A DNA stretch of 32,065 nucleotides, from assembly GCA_937911325.1 (NCBI GenBank), contig CALDSD010000004.1, positions 1-32,065 on the forward strand. The letters run 5' to 3'. Positions within the stretch are counted from its first letter, which is position 1. Each line of letters opens with the position of its first letter. A program made the translations under genes and the position numbers. This document shows positions 8,507-16,299 of this stretch, piece after piece. Source of the stretch: an uncultured Neomegalonema sp. (GTDB lineage: Bacteria; Pseudomonadota; Alphaproteobacteria; Rhodobacterales; Rhodobacteraceae). The notes under the pieces were generated by a model. That model was given only the letters and a program-made list of their open reading frames with translations, was not told where the DNA came from and searched no databases.

Positions 8507-8562
8507 TTCAGCCTCCCACTTGGGTTCGCTGTCATCTTTCAGTTGCATTCGCAGACCGTTCT

Positions 8563-8576
8563 TTGACCCAAGTCAA
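8563..8576 (-). promoter_or_regulatory. FNR/FnrL-type box upstream of hemA
   Basis: TTGAC-N4-GTCAA is a perfect 14-bp palindrome with the FNR/FnrL pattern TTGAY-N4-RTCAA. Its centre is about 63 bp before the TTG start of hemA. If it activates from -41.5, transcription would begin near 8528, just upstream of the GGGAGG ribosome site. FnrL control of hemA by oxygen is established in Rhodobacter; here it is inferred from the site. Confidence 0.7.
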
Positions 8577-8761
8577 CGTCTTCGGAGCAAAACCGCGGCG
8601 CTGGCGATGTTCCGCATTCCACTCTCAGATTTATGTCTTCTGTGCACAACGGACATCACCGCACATGCGGCAAATGATCCCGATGTCGCGCGCGCCCCGG
8701 CTTGGCCCTGCCGCACATCGCGACTTGATCCGCGAGGCGTCCTGAGGTCCGCTCTGATCCG

Positions 8762-8806
8762 CAAGAGTTTTACGGGAACGCCAACAAGAGTTTAGGGGAA
8801 CGCCAA
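8762..8806 (+). repeat. Tandem 23/22-bp repeat carrying the ribosome-binding site
   Basis: Unit 1 (8762-8784) and unit 2 (8785-8806) are head-to-tail copies of CAAGAGTTT...GGGAACGCCAA, differing by one indel and one substitution. The second copy ends 1 bp before the start codon at 8808, so each unit carries a GGGAA Shine-Dalgarno-like segment. It looks like a local duplication of the translation initiation region. Confidence 0.8.
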
Positions 8807-8807
8807 G

Positions 8808-9836
8808 ATGCGATGGTCCAAAGTTCTCCATCTGGTCGACGCGCATTGCGAAGGTGAAGCCGGCCGCGTCGTCGTGGGCGGCTTCCTGGGCCCTCCGGGC
8901 GAGACCATCGCGGCGAAGCTCGCGCATTTGAATGCCGGCGATGACGCAATCCGTCGCCTCTTGTGCTCAGAGCCGCGCGGCGCGCCGGCGGGCTCCGGCA
9001 TCCTTCTTCCGCCCTCGACGCGGCCGGAGGCCGACACCGGCTTCATCGTGCTGCAGCCGGATCAGTCTCACGCGATGTCGGGATCGAATGCGATTTGCGC
9101 CACCACGGTGCTTTTGGAAACCGGCATGGTCACGATGCGCGAGCCCGAGACAAAGGTGGTGCTCGACACCGCCGCAGGACTTGTGGAGGCCGTTGCGACC
9201 TGCGCTGACGGCGTCTGTGAGCGCGTCAGCCTCGACATGCCGCCGGCCTATGTTGACGCGCTGGATGTCGAAATCGAGACGAAAGAGTGGGGGCCCCTTC
9301 GATACGATCTGTGTTTCGGCGGCGTCTTCTACGCGCTGGTCGACGTGAACCAGCTCGGTCTGCGGATCGAGCCGGGCGCGGCGCGCCAGCTGGCGACGAT
9401 CGGCGTCGCTCTGCGGGAGCAAATCAACGCGGCGCGCCATGTTCGCCATCCGCGCATTCCTGAGATCTCGGGCGTCGCCTATGTCATGTTTCTCGACAGG
9501 GAGCCCGACGGCGCGCTTCGAACTTGTACTTGCATGTGGCCGGGGCGGGTCGATCGTTCGCCCTGTGGAACGGGGACGACCGCGGCGGTGGCGGCGCTGC
9601 AGGCTCGTGGCCAGATCAAAGCGGGAGAGCGCGTGACGTCGCGTTCGATCATCAACGGCGAATTTGAAGCCCGCCTGAAGGCTGTCAATCAGGTTGACGG
9701 CGTTGTTTTTTCGAGTGTTTCGGTCTCAGGCCGGGCCTGGATCTATGGCGCCCGTCAGGTCGGGCTCGATCCCAGAGATCCGTTTCCGCGTGGTTTCACC
9801 CTCAGCGACGTTTGGGGCGAGACATCTGCGGAATGA
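8808..9836 (+). CDS. Proline racemase family protein, probable trans-3-hydroxy-L-proline dehydratase
   Basis: A 342-residue protein of the proline racemase fold. True proline and 4-hydroxyproline racemases use two catalytic Cys. Here the first site reads MSGSN (Ser91), while the second, DRSPCGTGT, keeps Cys253. A Ser or Thr at the first site marks trans-3-hydroxy-L-proline dehydratases (EC 4.2.1.77), which remove water to give delta-1-pyrroline-2-carboxylate. The assignment is therefore family knowledge applied to visible residues. The usual partner, a pyrroline-2-carboxylate reductase, is not in the window. The start lies directly after a tandem repeat containing GGGGAA. A strong intrinsic terminator follows the stop. 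Confidence 0.87.
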   Translation: MRWSKVLHLVDAHCEGEAGRVVVGGFLGPPGETIAAKLAHLNAGDDAIRRLLCSEPRGAPAGSGILLPPSTRPEADTGFIVLQPDQSHAMSGSNAICATTVLLETGMVTMREPETKVVLDTAAGLVEAVATCADGVCERVSLDMPPAYVDALDVEIETKEWGPLRYDLCFGGVFYALVDVNQLGLRIEPGAARQLATIGVALREQINAARHVRHPRIPEISGVAYVMFLDREPDGALRTCTCMWPGRVDRSPCGTGTTAAVAALQARGQIKAGERVTSRSIINGEFEARLKAVNQVDGVVFSSVSVSGRAWIYGARQVGLDPRDPFPRGFTLSDVWGETSAE

Positions 9837-9870
9837 AAAAGGCCGCGCAGAAAACGGCGCGGCCTTTGTT
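9837..9870. terminator. Intrinsic terminator after the dehydratase gene
   Basis: AGGCCGCGC (9840-9848) and GCGCGGCCT (9857-9865) form a perfect 9-bp stem around an 8-nt A-rich loop, with an A-run before and TTGTTT after. It sits between the convergent dehydratase and lipoprotein genes and may serve both directions. Confidence 0.85.
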
Positions 9871-9890
9871 TCAAAGTGGGACGGTGACGA

Positions 9891-11000
9891 CTAAGCGCCG
9901 ATTCCCAACGCCTGCAGCGTTTCAAAGGTGATCCCGCCGGTCGCGAGACCCTGGTCCAACTGATAGTCGTTGACTGCGGCGTCCAATGACGGCGACTGAC
10001 GCCCGTTGATCGGGCCAGTGTAATAGCCGCGCTTAAACAGCTCCGACTGCAGCGATCTGACGGTCTGCGGATTGGCGTCCTTACACAGGATCTCCGCCCA
10101 GACGGCTTTGGGCCCTTCGATCAGCTCTTCGCGGTCGACGGTTTCGAAGACGGGGTCGAGTTCTATGACCTGCTGCGATCCCGGCGTCACCAGAACACGG
10201 CGTTCGACCTCCTGGAAAACCGCCTCGGTCGGAACCCGTTTGACGGTCCCCGGCTGATCAATCACCCAACGCGCCACGTTTTTGGTTTTCGCCGGCACGG
10301 CGACCACTCGCGTGCGCTCGGGCTCGACCAATTCGCGGCGCGTGATCTTCCGTTTCGTCAGCGGCTCTTCACCGACGAGGACCCGTTGCTTCACCAGCCG
10401 GGTTCCGCCTTTCCGCACGACCAGACGGAAGCCGTCGTCTCGATTGGCGATCACGCGATCGCCTTCCCGAACATCCTCGGGTTTGACCCAAAGCGTTCTT
10501 TCACCGCCACTTACGCGGCGTGTGACCGTGCGGTAGCCCAATTGTTCGGCGGTCAGATCAACGCCTGGAGGCCGTACGACAATCTCTTCTGTGATGGTTC
10601 GGTACTTCGCAGGGATGACAATTGTCTTCTCGGTCGCCGGCTCGACGACCACCTCCTCTTCAACCTGCTTGTAGGTTGGCGGTATGCTCACCTCGCGCTC
10701 GCCCGCGTCCTGGACCAGATCGCGTTCGTCCTCCGTCTTGTAGACTGGCGGCGTCGATACGATTTCTCGGCGGGTGTCTTCGACGAGGATCTCTTCCTGG
10801 ACAGTCCGGTACTTCGCGGGGATCACAACTTTTGCGTAGCAGCTGTTGGGCAATGCGTACGGCGGCGCGTCTCCTAACGCTTCGAACTGATCCTGCAGAT
10901 CGACCAGCTGCAAGCCGCCGCCGTCGACGCCCGGCTGTTTGCACGCTGCAACGCTGAGGGCCAATCCCAACGACGCCACAGAAAGATAAATCTTGCGCAT
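9891..11000 (-). CDS. Repeat-containing lipoprotein with C-terminal peptidoglycan-binding domain
   Basis: A 369-residue predicted lipoprotein. A short hydrophobic signal ends in the lipobox SVAAC with Cys20, so it should be lipid-anchored. From about residue 55 to 145 there are four repeats of roughly 25 residues of the form IPxxYrTvxEExxVe (VVIPAKYRTVQEE, STPPVYKTEDER, SIPPTYKQVEEE, VIPAKYRTITEE). Further charged beta-like repeats follow to about 300. The C-terminal 60 residues (VRSLQSELFKRGYYTGPING) match the PG_binding_1 fold. It may therefore tie the membrane to the cell wall. I start at the ATG at 11000; a GTG at 11003 is adjacent. GGGGTAGG precedes it. No named family for the repeat region is known to me. 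Confidence 0.8.
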   Translation of the reverse strand: MRKIYLSVASLGLALSVAACKQPGVDGGGLQLVDLQDQFEALGDAPPYALPNSCYAKVVIPAKYRTVQEEILVEDTRREIVSTPPVYKTEDERDLVQDAGEREVSIPPTYKQVEEEVVVEPATEKTIVIPAKYRTITEEIVVRPPGVDLTAEQLGYRTVTRRVSGGERTLWVKPEDVREGDRVIANRDDGFRLVVRKGGTRLVKQRVLVGEEPLTKRKITRRELVEPERTRVVAVPAKTKNVARWVIDQPGTVKRVPTEAVFQEVERRVLVTPGSQQVIELDPVFETVDREELIEGPKAVWAEILCKDANPQTVRSLQSELFKRGYYTGPINGRQSPSLDAAVNDYQLDQGLATGGITFETLQALGIGA

Positions 11001-11275
11001 CACCTACCCCTCACCCGCCGAAACGAAGCTCTCCGCCCACTTCATGTTTCAGCGCCCTTACGAGCCGCCCCCAGTCCGCTGCGAGGATCGCAACGTTGGA
11101 ACCATAAACCCATTTCGCCGCTCTGTCGCCCGACTTTCAACGACGATTCGCAATGACGATACCGTTTTGGGTCATGTCAGAAAAGCAACCGAGCCGTCTT
11201 GGCGCTAAATCGACGGCGGGTATGGACGTTCTGCATCGGTGTGAACGTCTGTTAAGGTTAACTCTCTGAAAAACA

Positions 11276-12229
11276 TCAGCTGTCTTGGACTCTGGGCTTT
11301 CTTTGCGCGAGCCAGATCCCGCTCAGAACAAGCGTGAGCGCCGTTGCGTGGTAGAGCGCGAAGGTCTCCTCGAGAAAGAGCACGGCGAGAAGCGCGGCGA
11401 AGACCGGGACCAGATTGATGAAGACGCCTGCGCGCGCAGGGCCGATCAGGTCGACGCCGCGCAAGAAGAACAGCTGCGCCAGGCAGGACGGAAAGATCGC
11501 GACCAGCACGGCGAGCGTCCAACCAAAAACCGTCGGAGCTTCAACATCCCACCACACGGTTTCGACGATTGCGAGAGGGGCTGCGGTTATGGCTGCGATC
11601 GGCGTCATCAGTGTAAAGAAAGCGCGTCCCGGGATGTTGGGACGGTTTCGCAGCGCGACCGTGTAGCAGGCGTAAAAGACGCAGGCGAGCAGCATCAGAA
11701 GGTCGCCTTCGTTGAACTCCAGGTCGAACACGTCAAGCAGCGCGCCCCGGGTCGCGACGACGAGCACGCCGACGAAGGTCACGGCGACGCCCAACGACTG
11801 CACAAAGCTGACCGGGGTGTTGTGGAGCGCAACTGCTCCGAGCAGCACAAAAACCGGCATCGACCCTTGCAGGATGCCGATGTTGACGGCCGTAGTGTGC
11901 TCGGCGGCGATATAAAAGAGTGTATTGAACGCGGTGAAGCCGAAGAACGCCATCAGAACGATCTGGCCGAGCTTCGGCCGTATCGTCTCCCAATGCGCGC
12001 GCACTTCATGCCCGAACAGAAGCCAGAGCGCGGCGGAGACCAGCACCCAACGCATGAGTGTCAGCTGAAAGGGCGAAATCTCGCCAACGGCGGCTCGGCC
12101 CATGACCGCGTTCATGCCCCAAAACAACGTTGTGAGCGTCAAAAGCAGAACCGGCGCATCGTAAAGCCAGGAAGCGGCGCCTGCGCCTCGCGTTGGTTTC
12201 GCGGCCGGATCGGCGTCGGGCGCGGTCAT
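11276..12229 (-). CDS. DMT family transporter (EamA domains)
   Basis: A 317-residue drug/metabolite transporter with about ten membrane helices in two EamA halves. The first half runs from about residue 25 (PVLLLTLTTLFWGMNAVMGR) to 155, the second from about 165 to 310. The conserved WG near the start of the first half and the PVFAALLAVLFLEE segment near the end of the second are typical. I start at the ATG at 12229, which has AGAGGA just before it; the frame is open 83 codons further, but that region overlaps the upstream gene. It lies 13 bp after the flavin reductase on the same strand, so the two are likely cotranscribed. The exported compound is unknown. Confidence 0.88.
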   Translation of the reverse strand: MTAPDADPAAKPTRGAGAASWLYDAPVLLLTLTTLFWGMNAVMGRAAVGEISPFQLTLMRWVLVSAALWLLFGHEVRAHWETIRPKLGQIVLMAFFGFTAFNTLFYIAAEHTTAVNIGILQGSMPVFVLLGAVALHNTPVSFVQSLGVAVTFVGVLVVATRGALLDVFDLEFNEGDLLMLLACVFYACYTVALRNRPNIPGRAFFTLMTPIAAITAAPLAIVETVWWDVEAPTVFGWTLAVLVAIFPSCLAQLFFLRGVDLIGPARAGVFINLVPVFAALLAVLFLEETFALYHATALTLVLSGIWLAQRKPRVQDS

Positions 12230-12242
12230 TGGTCCTCTGCTG

Positions 12243-13187
12243 TCATTTGTCGCCTGCGGCTCTGCGGGCCTGCCAGAACTCGCCGCCGCTGAAGTAGACC
12301 CCGAACCTTTGTTCTCGGTGCTCGATCTCAAAACGCCTGAGCATATCCGTGAGGGGCTGCGACGGCAGGCGGCTCCAGGGGATCTCGTCCAACGCGATAA
12401 ACCGCCCTTCGTCGGCCGACGCCGCGCTGGCCGCCGCGCGATAATAGATCGATTGCACGCCTGTCTTGTCGTTTTCATAGACGGCGTAAAGCGGCCCCAA
12501 ACGCGCGTCGACGCCCATCTGGAAGAGTTTGTTCTTCAGACGCGCGACCGACCCCCTCTCGCCGTCTCTGCCCGTCGAGGGAGGCCGCAGTCCGCCGGTT
12601 TCGTCCTCGACCAGAAGCACCTTGCCTTCGTGTTCGACGATCGCACCGACCACCACATGCGCTTCGCCGGCCGCCGCCGCGACGGCTTTCTGCTCAAGAC
12701 CGAGCGTGAAGTAGCCGCCTCTGGCGTAGCCGAGGCCGTTCGCATCCGTTGCGTCGAAGGCCTTCACTTCCCCGATGAGGATGACGTGGTCGCCGGCATC
12801 GATCATTTGATGCGGGGCGCAGTCGAACCAAGCCGCGGCGCCCTCGAGGATCGGCGCGCCGCCCGCGGGCCCGTCGCGCCACGCGATCTGAGCGAAGCGA
12901 TCCGAGACCTTCGAGGCGAAGGTGTTCGCGATCTCCTGCTGGGTCTCGGCCAACACATTGACGGCAAAGGCGTTCGCGCCGCGAAAAGTCGCGAGCGTCG
13001 ACGACGTCTTCGACAAGCACACCAACAAAAGAGGCGGATCCAACGACACGGATGTGAACGAGTTCGCGGTGAAGCCGCGGGGGGTGCCATCGACGTCTTT
13101 CGTCGTCGTGACGGTCACGCCGGTCATGAACGCCCCGAACGCGCCGCGCAGGGCGCGTACGTCAAACTGTGTTGGGTCAATCGCCAT
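12243..13187 (-). CDS. Flavin reductase domain fused to a degenerate Nudix-like domain
   Basis: Residues about 3-165 form a flavin reductase-like FMN-binding domain (LRGAFGAFMTGVTVTTT, GFTANSFTSVSLDPPLLLVCL, HVILIGEVKAF), as in NAD(P)H:flavin oxidoreductase components of two-component monooxygenases. From about residue 176 a second domain begins AHVVVGAIVEHEGKVLLVED, the opening strand pattern of a Nudix hydrolase. The region where the Nudix box should lie (GLRPPSTGRDGERGS, then LKNKLFQMGV) lacks the REXXEE glutamates, so hydrolase activity is doubtful. Start candidates are the ATGs at 13187, 13202 and 13238. I chose 13187 because it gives the family-typical MAIDPTQFDVRALRGAFG, although its ribosome site is weak. 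The product is 314 residues. A DMT exporter gene follows after 13 bp. Confidence 0.82.
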   Translation of the reverse strand: MAIDPTQFDVRALRGAFGAFMTGVTVTTTKDVDGTPRGFTANSFTSVSLDPPLLLVCLSKTSSTLATFRGANAFAVNVLAETQQEIANTFASKVSDRFAQIAWRDGPAGGAPILEGAAAWFDCAPHQMIDAGDHVILIGEVKAFDATDANGLGYARGGYFTLGLEQKAVAAAAGEAHVVVGAIVEHEGKVLLVEDETGGLRPPSTGRDGERGSVARLKNKLFQMGVDARLGPLYAVYENDKTGVQSIYYRAAASAASADEGRFIALDEIPWSRLPSQPLTDMLRRFEIEHREQRFGVYFSGGEFWQARRAAGDK

Positions 13188-13293
13188 AACAGGCTCTTTC
13201 ATCGCGAGGTCGCGCGGATGCGCTTCGGCTCCGTCCATATAGATGCGAGGGGTGTTCGGTCGAGAGCGGAGATCTTTCGATCACGTCCCTCGA

Positions 13294-13737
13294 TCAGCGC
13301 CTCCGTCGTTTCGGGTGCAGCGGGCGCGCGCGTTTTATCGGCCGTGCGAGCGCCGGGTCGGTCTGGCGCCAGGCGCGCCCGAACCACTCCGACATCGCGG
13401 CGTCGAGCTCAACGAACAAACGGTTTGAAACATCGCCGCGTCGCTCGAGGATCGCAGATAGCGGGAGCACCGATGTGCTGGGAAGCAAGAGCCAGCAAGC
13501 GCGTTCCACGCCCCGGTCCGGATCCGCGGCGACGGCGATGCGCCCGGCCTGGTTGGTGCGGACAGTGGTCATCGGCGTGGCCACGACCCCGGCGGCTCGC
13601 CCGTCCTCGTCAATGACGCGAACGACGACCCCGGGGCGCGCCTTTCCCATCATCCTGGGAAAGACGGCAGTTATCACCTCCCCGTCTCGCAAAGGCGACC
13701 CAAACGCCGGATCTGAGCGGGCCGGAGGCGATGTCAT
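13294..13737 (-). CDS. Uncharacterised protein, possibly PemK/MazF-like fold
   Basis: A 147-residue soluble protein. Its core reads GEVITAVFP, then ARPGVVVRVID and VVATPMTT, followed by LPLSAILERRGDVS. The order of a G-x-[IV] strand, an (R)PGVVV strand and a VxxTPxTT strand recalls the MazF/PemK beta-barrel, but the match is loose and there is no antitoxin gene next to it. The tail is very basic (KRARPLHPKRRRR). The ATG at 13737 lies 27 bp after the upstream hydrolase stop without a good ribosome site. It may be translated with the hydrolase. I would treat it as a conserved-looking hypothetical protein. Confidence 0.55.
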   Translation of the reverse strand: MTSPPARSDPAFGSPLRDGEVITAVFPRMMGKARPGVVVRVIDEDGRAAGVVATPMTTVRTNQAGRIAVAADPDRGVERACWLLLPSTSVLPLSAILERRGDVSNRLFVELDAAMSEWFGRAWRQTDPALARPIKRARPLHPKRRRR

Positions 13738-13764
13738 GACGCTTGCAGGAGCGACATTCGCCGC

Positions 13765-14997
13765 CTAGGCCCGACGGGCGATCTTCTCGATCGCGCGCAG
13801 GCAGTCGTCGGGATGCGTGTGGTGCACCATGTGACCTGCTCCGGCGACGACGGTCAGGCTCGCGTGATCTACCAGCTTCTGGACGGCGCGGCCCTGCTCG
13901 TCCACCGACACGATCGCGTCCTGATCGCCGTAAACGAGCTCAAGCGGCGGGGCGAAATCAGCGTAACGTTGCTTCTGCATCGACAGCGCGCCGCTCACCG
14001 TCGCGACGTCGGCGGCCATTGCGACCGCTGGTCCTGACAGCGGCGACATGTCGGTCTGCACATGTTCGACATACCCGTCCGGGATTGCTTCCGGTGAGAA
14101 CGATTCAACGATGCCGTCGAGCGCGGCTTGCCTGAGGCCGCCTGGACGAAACGCCGCTGCAGCCGCGCTGCGGATCCGTCGCGAATGCGCCATCGAGGTG
14201 TTGAGGCTCCACGGCATGACAGCGCCGGCGAGGCTGACCACGCCGCTGACGGTTTCCGGCGCGTCGAGCGCCCACGCCGTAACGACGGCGCCGCCCCAGC
14301 TGTGTCCGACGAGCACTGCGCGTTCCACGCCCATGGCCTTGATCGCCGCGCGCATCAGACGCGCTTGCGTCGCGGGCAGCGCCCCGCCCAGCGTTGGTCG
14401 CTCAGATCCTCCGAACCCGGGTCGGTCGAAGGCCAAGATCCGCCATGTCGGCGCGATCCGATCAATGAACCCGAACGTCCAGTCGCGGTGGTCGAGACCA
14501 GCCCCGTGAACGAGGACGACCGCGAGATCGTCGGTCTTGCCGGGTCGCTCCATCGCATGAAGGCTGAGGTCTTCGACCTGAACGAAACGGCTTTGCAGCG
14601 GTTTGGAGGGCCAGGTTTTTCGGTCGGGCGTGCTAAGGCGTCGCCTGTGCGGAGGAAAGATCCGTGTTCTAATAGAGCGCGCGGCGTCTTCGCCCCGCGC
14701 GGCACGCGCAAAAGGCGCTTTAGCAAAAGCGGTTCGGGGCAATCCATCCCCTCCCTCATGCGCCGGCGCATGCGTATCGTCGGTCCGGTCAGCGGCGGCG
14801 TCCAGATCTGCGGCGCGGTTGCGCCGCCGACCCTCCATGCCTTCAGGCGCGGTGCGGCCGCCGGGACCTTCAGCCGTTTGGGCGGCCTTGGTCTCAACGC
14901 GTCCGACGAGACGGCGCAGAAATCGTCCGAGCCGGTTTCCGAGACGCCGCAAGGCGCTTCGGCGCTCCATTCTCGGTTCTGCTTGCTCGACGGCCAT
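13765..14997 (-). CDS. Alpha/beta hydrolase with a long disordered N-terminal extension
   Basis: The hydrolase core begins near residue 137. The oxyanion segment VHGAG (His164), the nucleophile elbow GHSWGG (Ser233), acid Asp360 in YGDQDAI and His389 in GAGHMVHH are present. The first ~135 residues are rich in Arg, Ala, Gly and Pro with no recognisable fold. I chose the ATG at 14997 because GGGAG lies 7 nt upstream and no start nearer the core can include the first beta strands. The product is 410 residues, long for the family. Across about 14700-15000 another minus-strand frame has stronger GC bias at third positions, so a frameshift or misread boundary is possible. The protein is related to the next gene upstream (shared FGFIDRI and DRPGFG segments). 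Confidence 0.72.
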   Translation of the reverse strand: MAVEQAEPRMERRSALRRLGNRLGRFLRRLVGRVETKAAQTAEGPGGRTAPEGMEGRRRNRAADLDAAADRTDDTHAPAHEGGDGLPRTAFAKAPFARAARGEDAARSIRTRIFPPHRRRLSTPDRKTWPSKPLQSRFVQVEDLSLHAMERPGKTDDLAVVLVHGAGLDHRDWTFGFIDRIAPTWRILAFDRPGFGGSERPTLGGALPATQARLMRAAIKAMGVERAVLVGHSWGGAVVTAWALDAPETVSGVVSLAGAVMPWSLNTSMAHSRRIRSAAAAAFRPGGLRQAALDGIVESFSPEAIPDGYVEHVQTDMSPLSGPAVAMAADVATVSGALSMQKQRYADFAPPLELVYGDQDAIVSVDEQGRAVQKLVDHASLTVVAGAGHMVHHTHPDDCLRAIEKIARRA

Positions 14998-15120
14998 CCT
15001 CGCTCCCATCGGGCGGTGTGAAGGCGCCAAGATAGGCGATCCCACCCGCTGTTAACCGTTTTCACCCCCGTCGATCGCGCATAGCGGCTTTTCAGTCACG
15101 CGCCATTTTAGGAAAACACT

Positions 15121-16086
15121 TCAAAAAGAGGCGGATAACCGATCCAGTGCGGCTTCGCATGCCTCCGGCGCCACATGATGCGGCATGTGACCAACCCCTT
15201 CGAGCAGGTTCAACCGCGCGTTCGGGGCCTTTTGGGACAAGGGAATCGAGTGCACGTCAGGCGGCACGATCGTGTCGAGGGCGCCGTGCACGATCTCGAT
15301 CGGCGTCGCCAGGTTGGCGTATTCCGGGCTCCGGCGCTTCAAATACGGTTTCAGCAGGCCAATATCGAGGTTGTTGTACCGGAACGTGGCGGCGCGCAGG
15401 GCCAGCGCCACGCCAACATAGTCGGCGTAGCCGTCGGGCGCCGCCTGCGGGCGAAAAATGGCTTCGATACCGCTCTTTGCGCGACGTTCGCTGACAAACG
15501 CGGCGACGGCGCCGGCGAGCATGTGCCCGACGCCTGGAACCGAGCCAACGTCGTAAACGTGCCCCGCGGTGCCCTTCCAAGGGTGAGACACGCCTCCGAG
15601 GACCAAGACGCCGGCGACGGTTTCCGGCGCATCCAAAGCCCATGACAACGCAGAAGCGGATCCCAATGAGTGGCCTGCGATGATCGCGCGGTTCACCCCG
15701 AGCGCTTCGGCGGCCGCACGCATCGCGGCCGCCTGATTGTCGGGCAGATGCGCGTTCCCATCGCCGCGATCGGAATACCCGAATCCGGGGCGGTCGATTG
15801 CGATGACCCGAAACCGGTCCGAGATCCGATCGATGAATCCAAAGGTGAAGTCACGCAGGTTTCCACTTGCGCCATGGATCAGCACAACGGGCGGCGCGGT
15901 TCTCGGGCCTGCTTGGAAAACGTGGATCTTCTGACCGGCGAAGTCGGCGCCCAGATCGATGCGGTCGCCCAAGGGCGGGTAGGAGGCTTCCATTCGGTGC
16001 TCGCGTCGCTTGGCTGCAGCTGCGGTCGCCGCGATCATACCCCCGGCCGCAACGAGACCCAGCGCGCGTCGTCTAGTTAATCGCAT
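15121..16086 (-). CDS. Alpha/beta hydrolase with N-terminal signal, possibly Tat-exported
   Basis: A 321-residue hydrolase. The N-terminus LTRRRALGLVAAGG followed by an Ala-rich hydrophobic stretch resembles a twin-arginine signal or a membrane anchor. The core has IHGASG (His71), DRPGFGYSD, the nucleophile elbow GHSLG (Ser140), acid Asp271 in HGALDTI and His300 in GVGHMPHH, so all catalytic residues are present. It shares FTFGFIDRI and DRPGFG with the neighbouring hydrolase, which points to an old tandem duplication in which one copy gained export and the other a disordered extension. It is divergent from the indolepyruvate oxidoreductase gene. The substrate is unknown. Confidence 0.85.
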   Translation of the reverse strand: MRLTRRRALGLVAAGGMIAATAAAAKRREHRMEASYPPLGDRIDLGADFAGQKIHVFQAGPRTAPPVVLIHGASGNLRDFTFGFIDRISDRFRVIAIDRPGFGYSDRGDGNAHLPDNQAAAMRAAAEALGVNRAIIAGHSLGSASALSWALDAPETVAGVLVLGGVSHPWKGTAGHVYDVGSVPGVGHMLAGAVAAFVSERRAKSGIEAIFRPQAAPDGYADYVGVALALRAATFRYNNLDIGLLKPYLKRRSPEYANLATPIEIVHGALDTIVPPDVHSIPLSQKAPNARLNLLEGVGHMPHHVAPEACEAALDRLSASF

Positions 16087-16224
16087 AAGCTAACGGCCAG
16101 CTTCTTTTATCTTCCGCCGGCCTCCTTCTTAAGGCCGCTGTGAGTGTCTACGTGTTAGAGTGGCGTGACAGATCATGTCGCGCGCTAGGTCTTAAGTTAC
16201 GCAGTCTCGACGCAATCGCTGGAC

Positions 16225-16251
16225 AAAAAGGACAGCTTAGCTTACCTTTTT
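16225..16251. promoter_or_regulatory. 27-bp dyad upstream of the indolepyruvate oxidoreductase gene
   Basis: AAAAAGG (16225-16231) pairs with CCTTTTT (16245-16251), and AGCT (16234-16237) with AGCT (16239-16242), around a single central T at 16238. Only the two-base linkers AC/TA break the symmetry. It lies 48 bp before the start codon, in the gap between divergent genes, so an operator is more likely than a terminator. Confidence 0.5.
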
Positions 16252-16299
16252 GGCGTGAGAGAACAAAAAAGCCGCGTCGGCTAATCGGGAGGATCTGCA

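Larger units (their letters stand above)
8507..8807. other. Divergent intergenic region hemA / hydroxyproline dehydratase
   Basis: Three hundred base pairs with no convincing gene. It holds the FNR-type box near the hemA side and a tandem 22-23 bp repeat at the other end. Between them I see no clear sigma-70 promoter or riboswitch. The short ORFs that cross it have no ribosome sites. Confidence 0.6.

Noticed and set aside
12309-13616. Plus-strand ORF of 435 codons
   Set aside because: Shadow of the flavin reductase gene, Arg-rich and without a ribosome site.
14355-15065. Minus-strand ORF of 236 codons overlapping the hydrolase
   Set aside because: It has good third-position GC in part but starts at GTG without a ribosome site and its second half runs out of frame through the hydrolase catalytic region. 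Kept only as a doubt about the hydrolase N-terminus.
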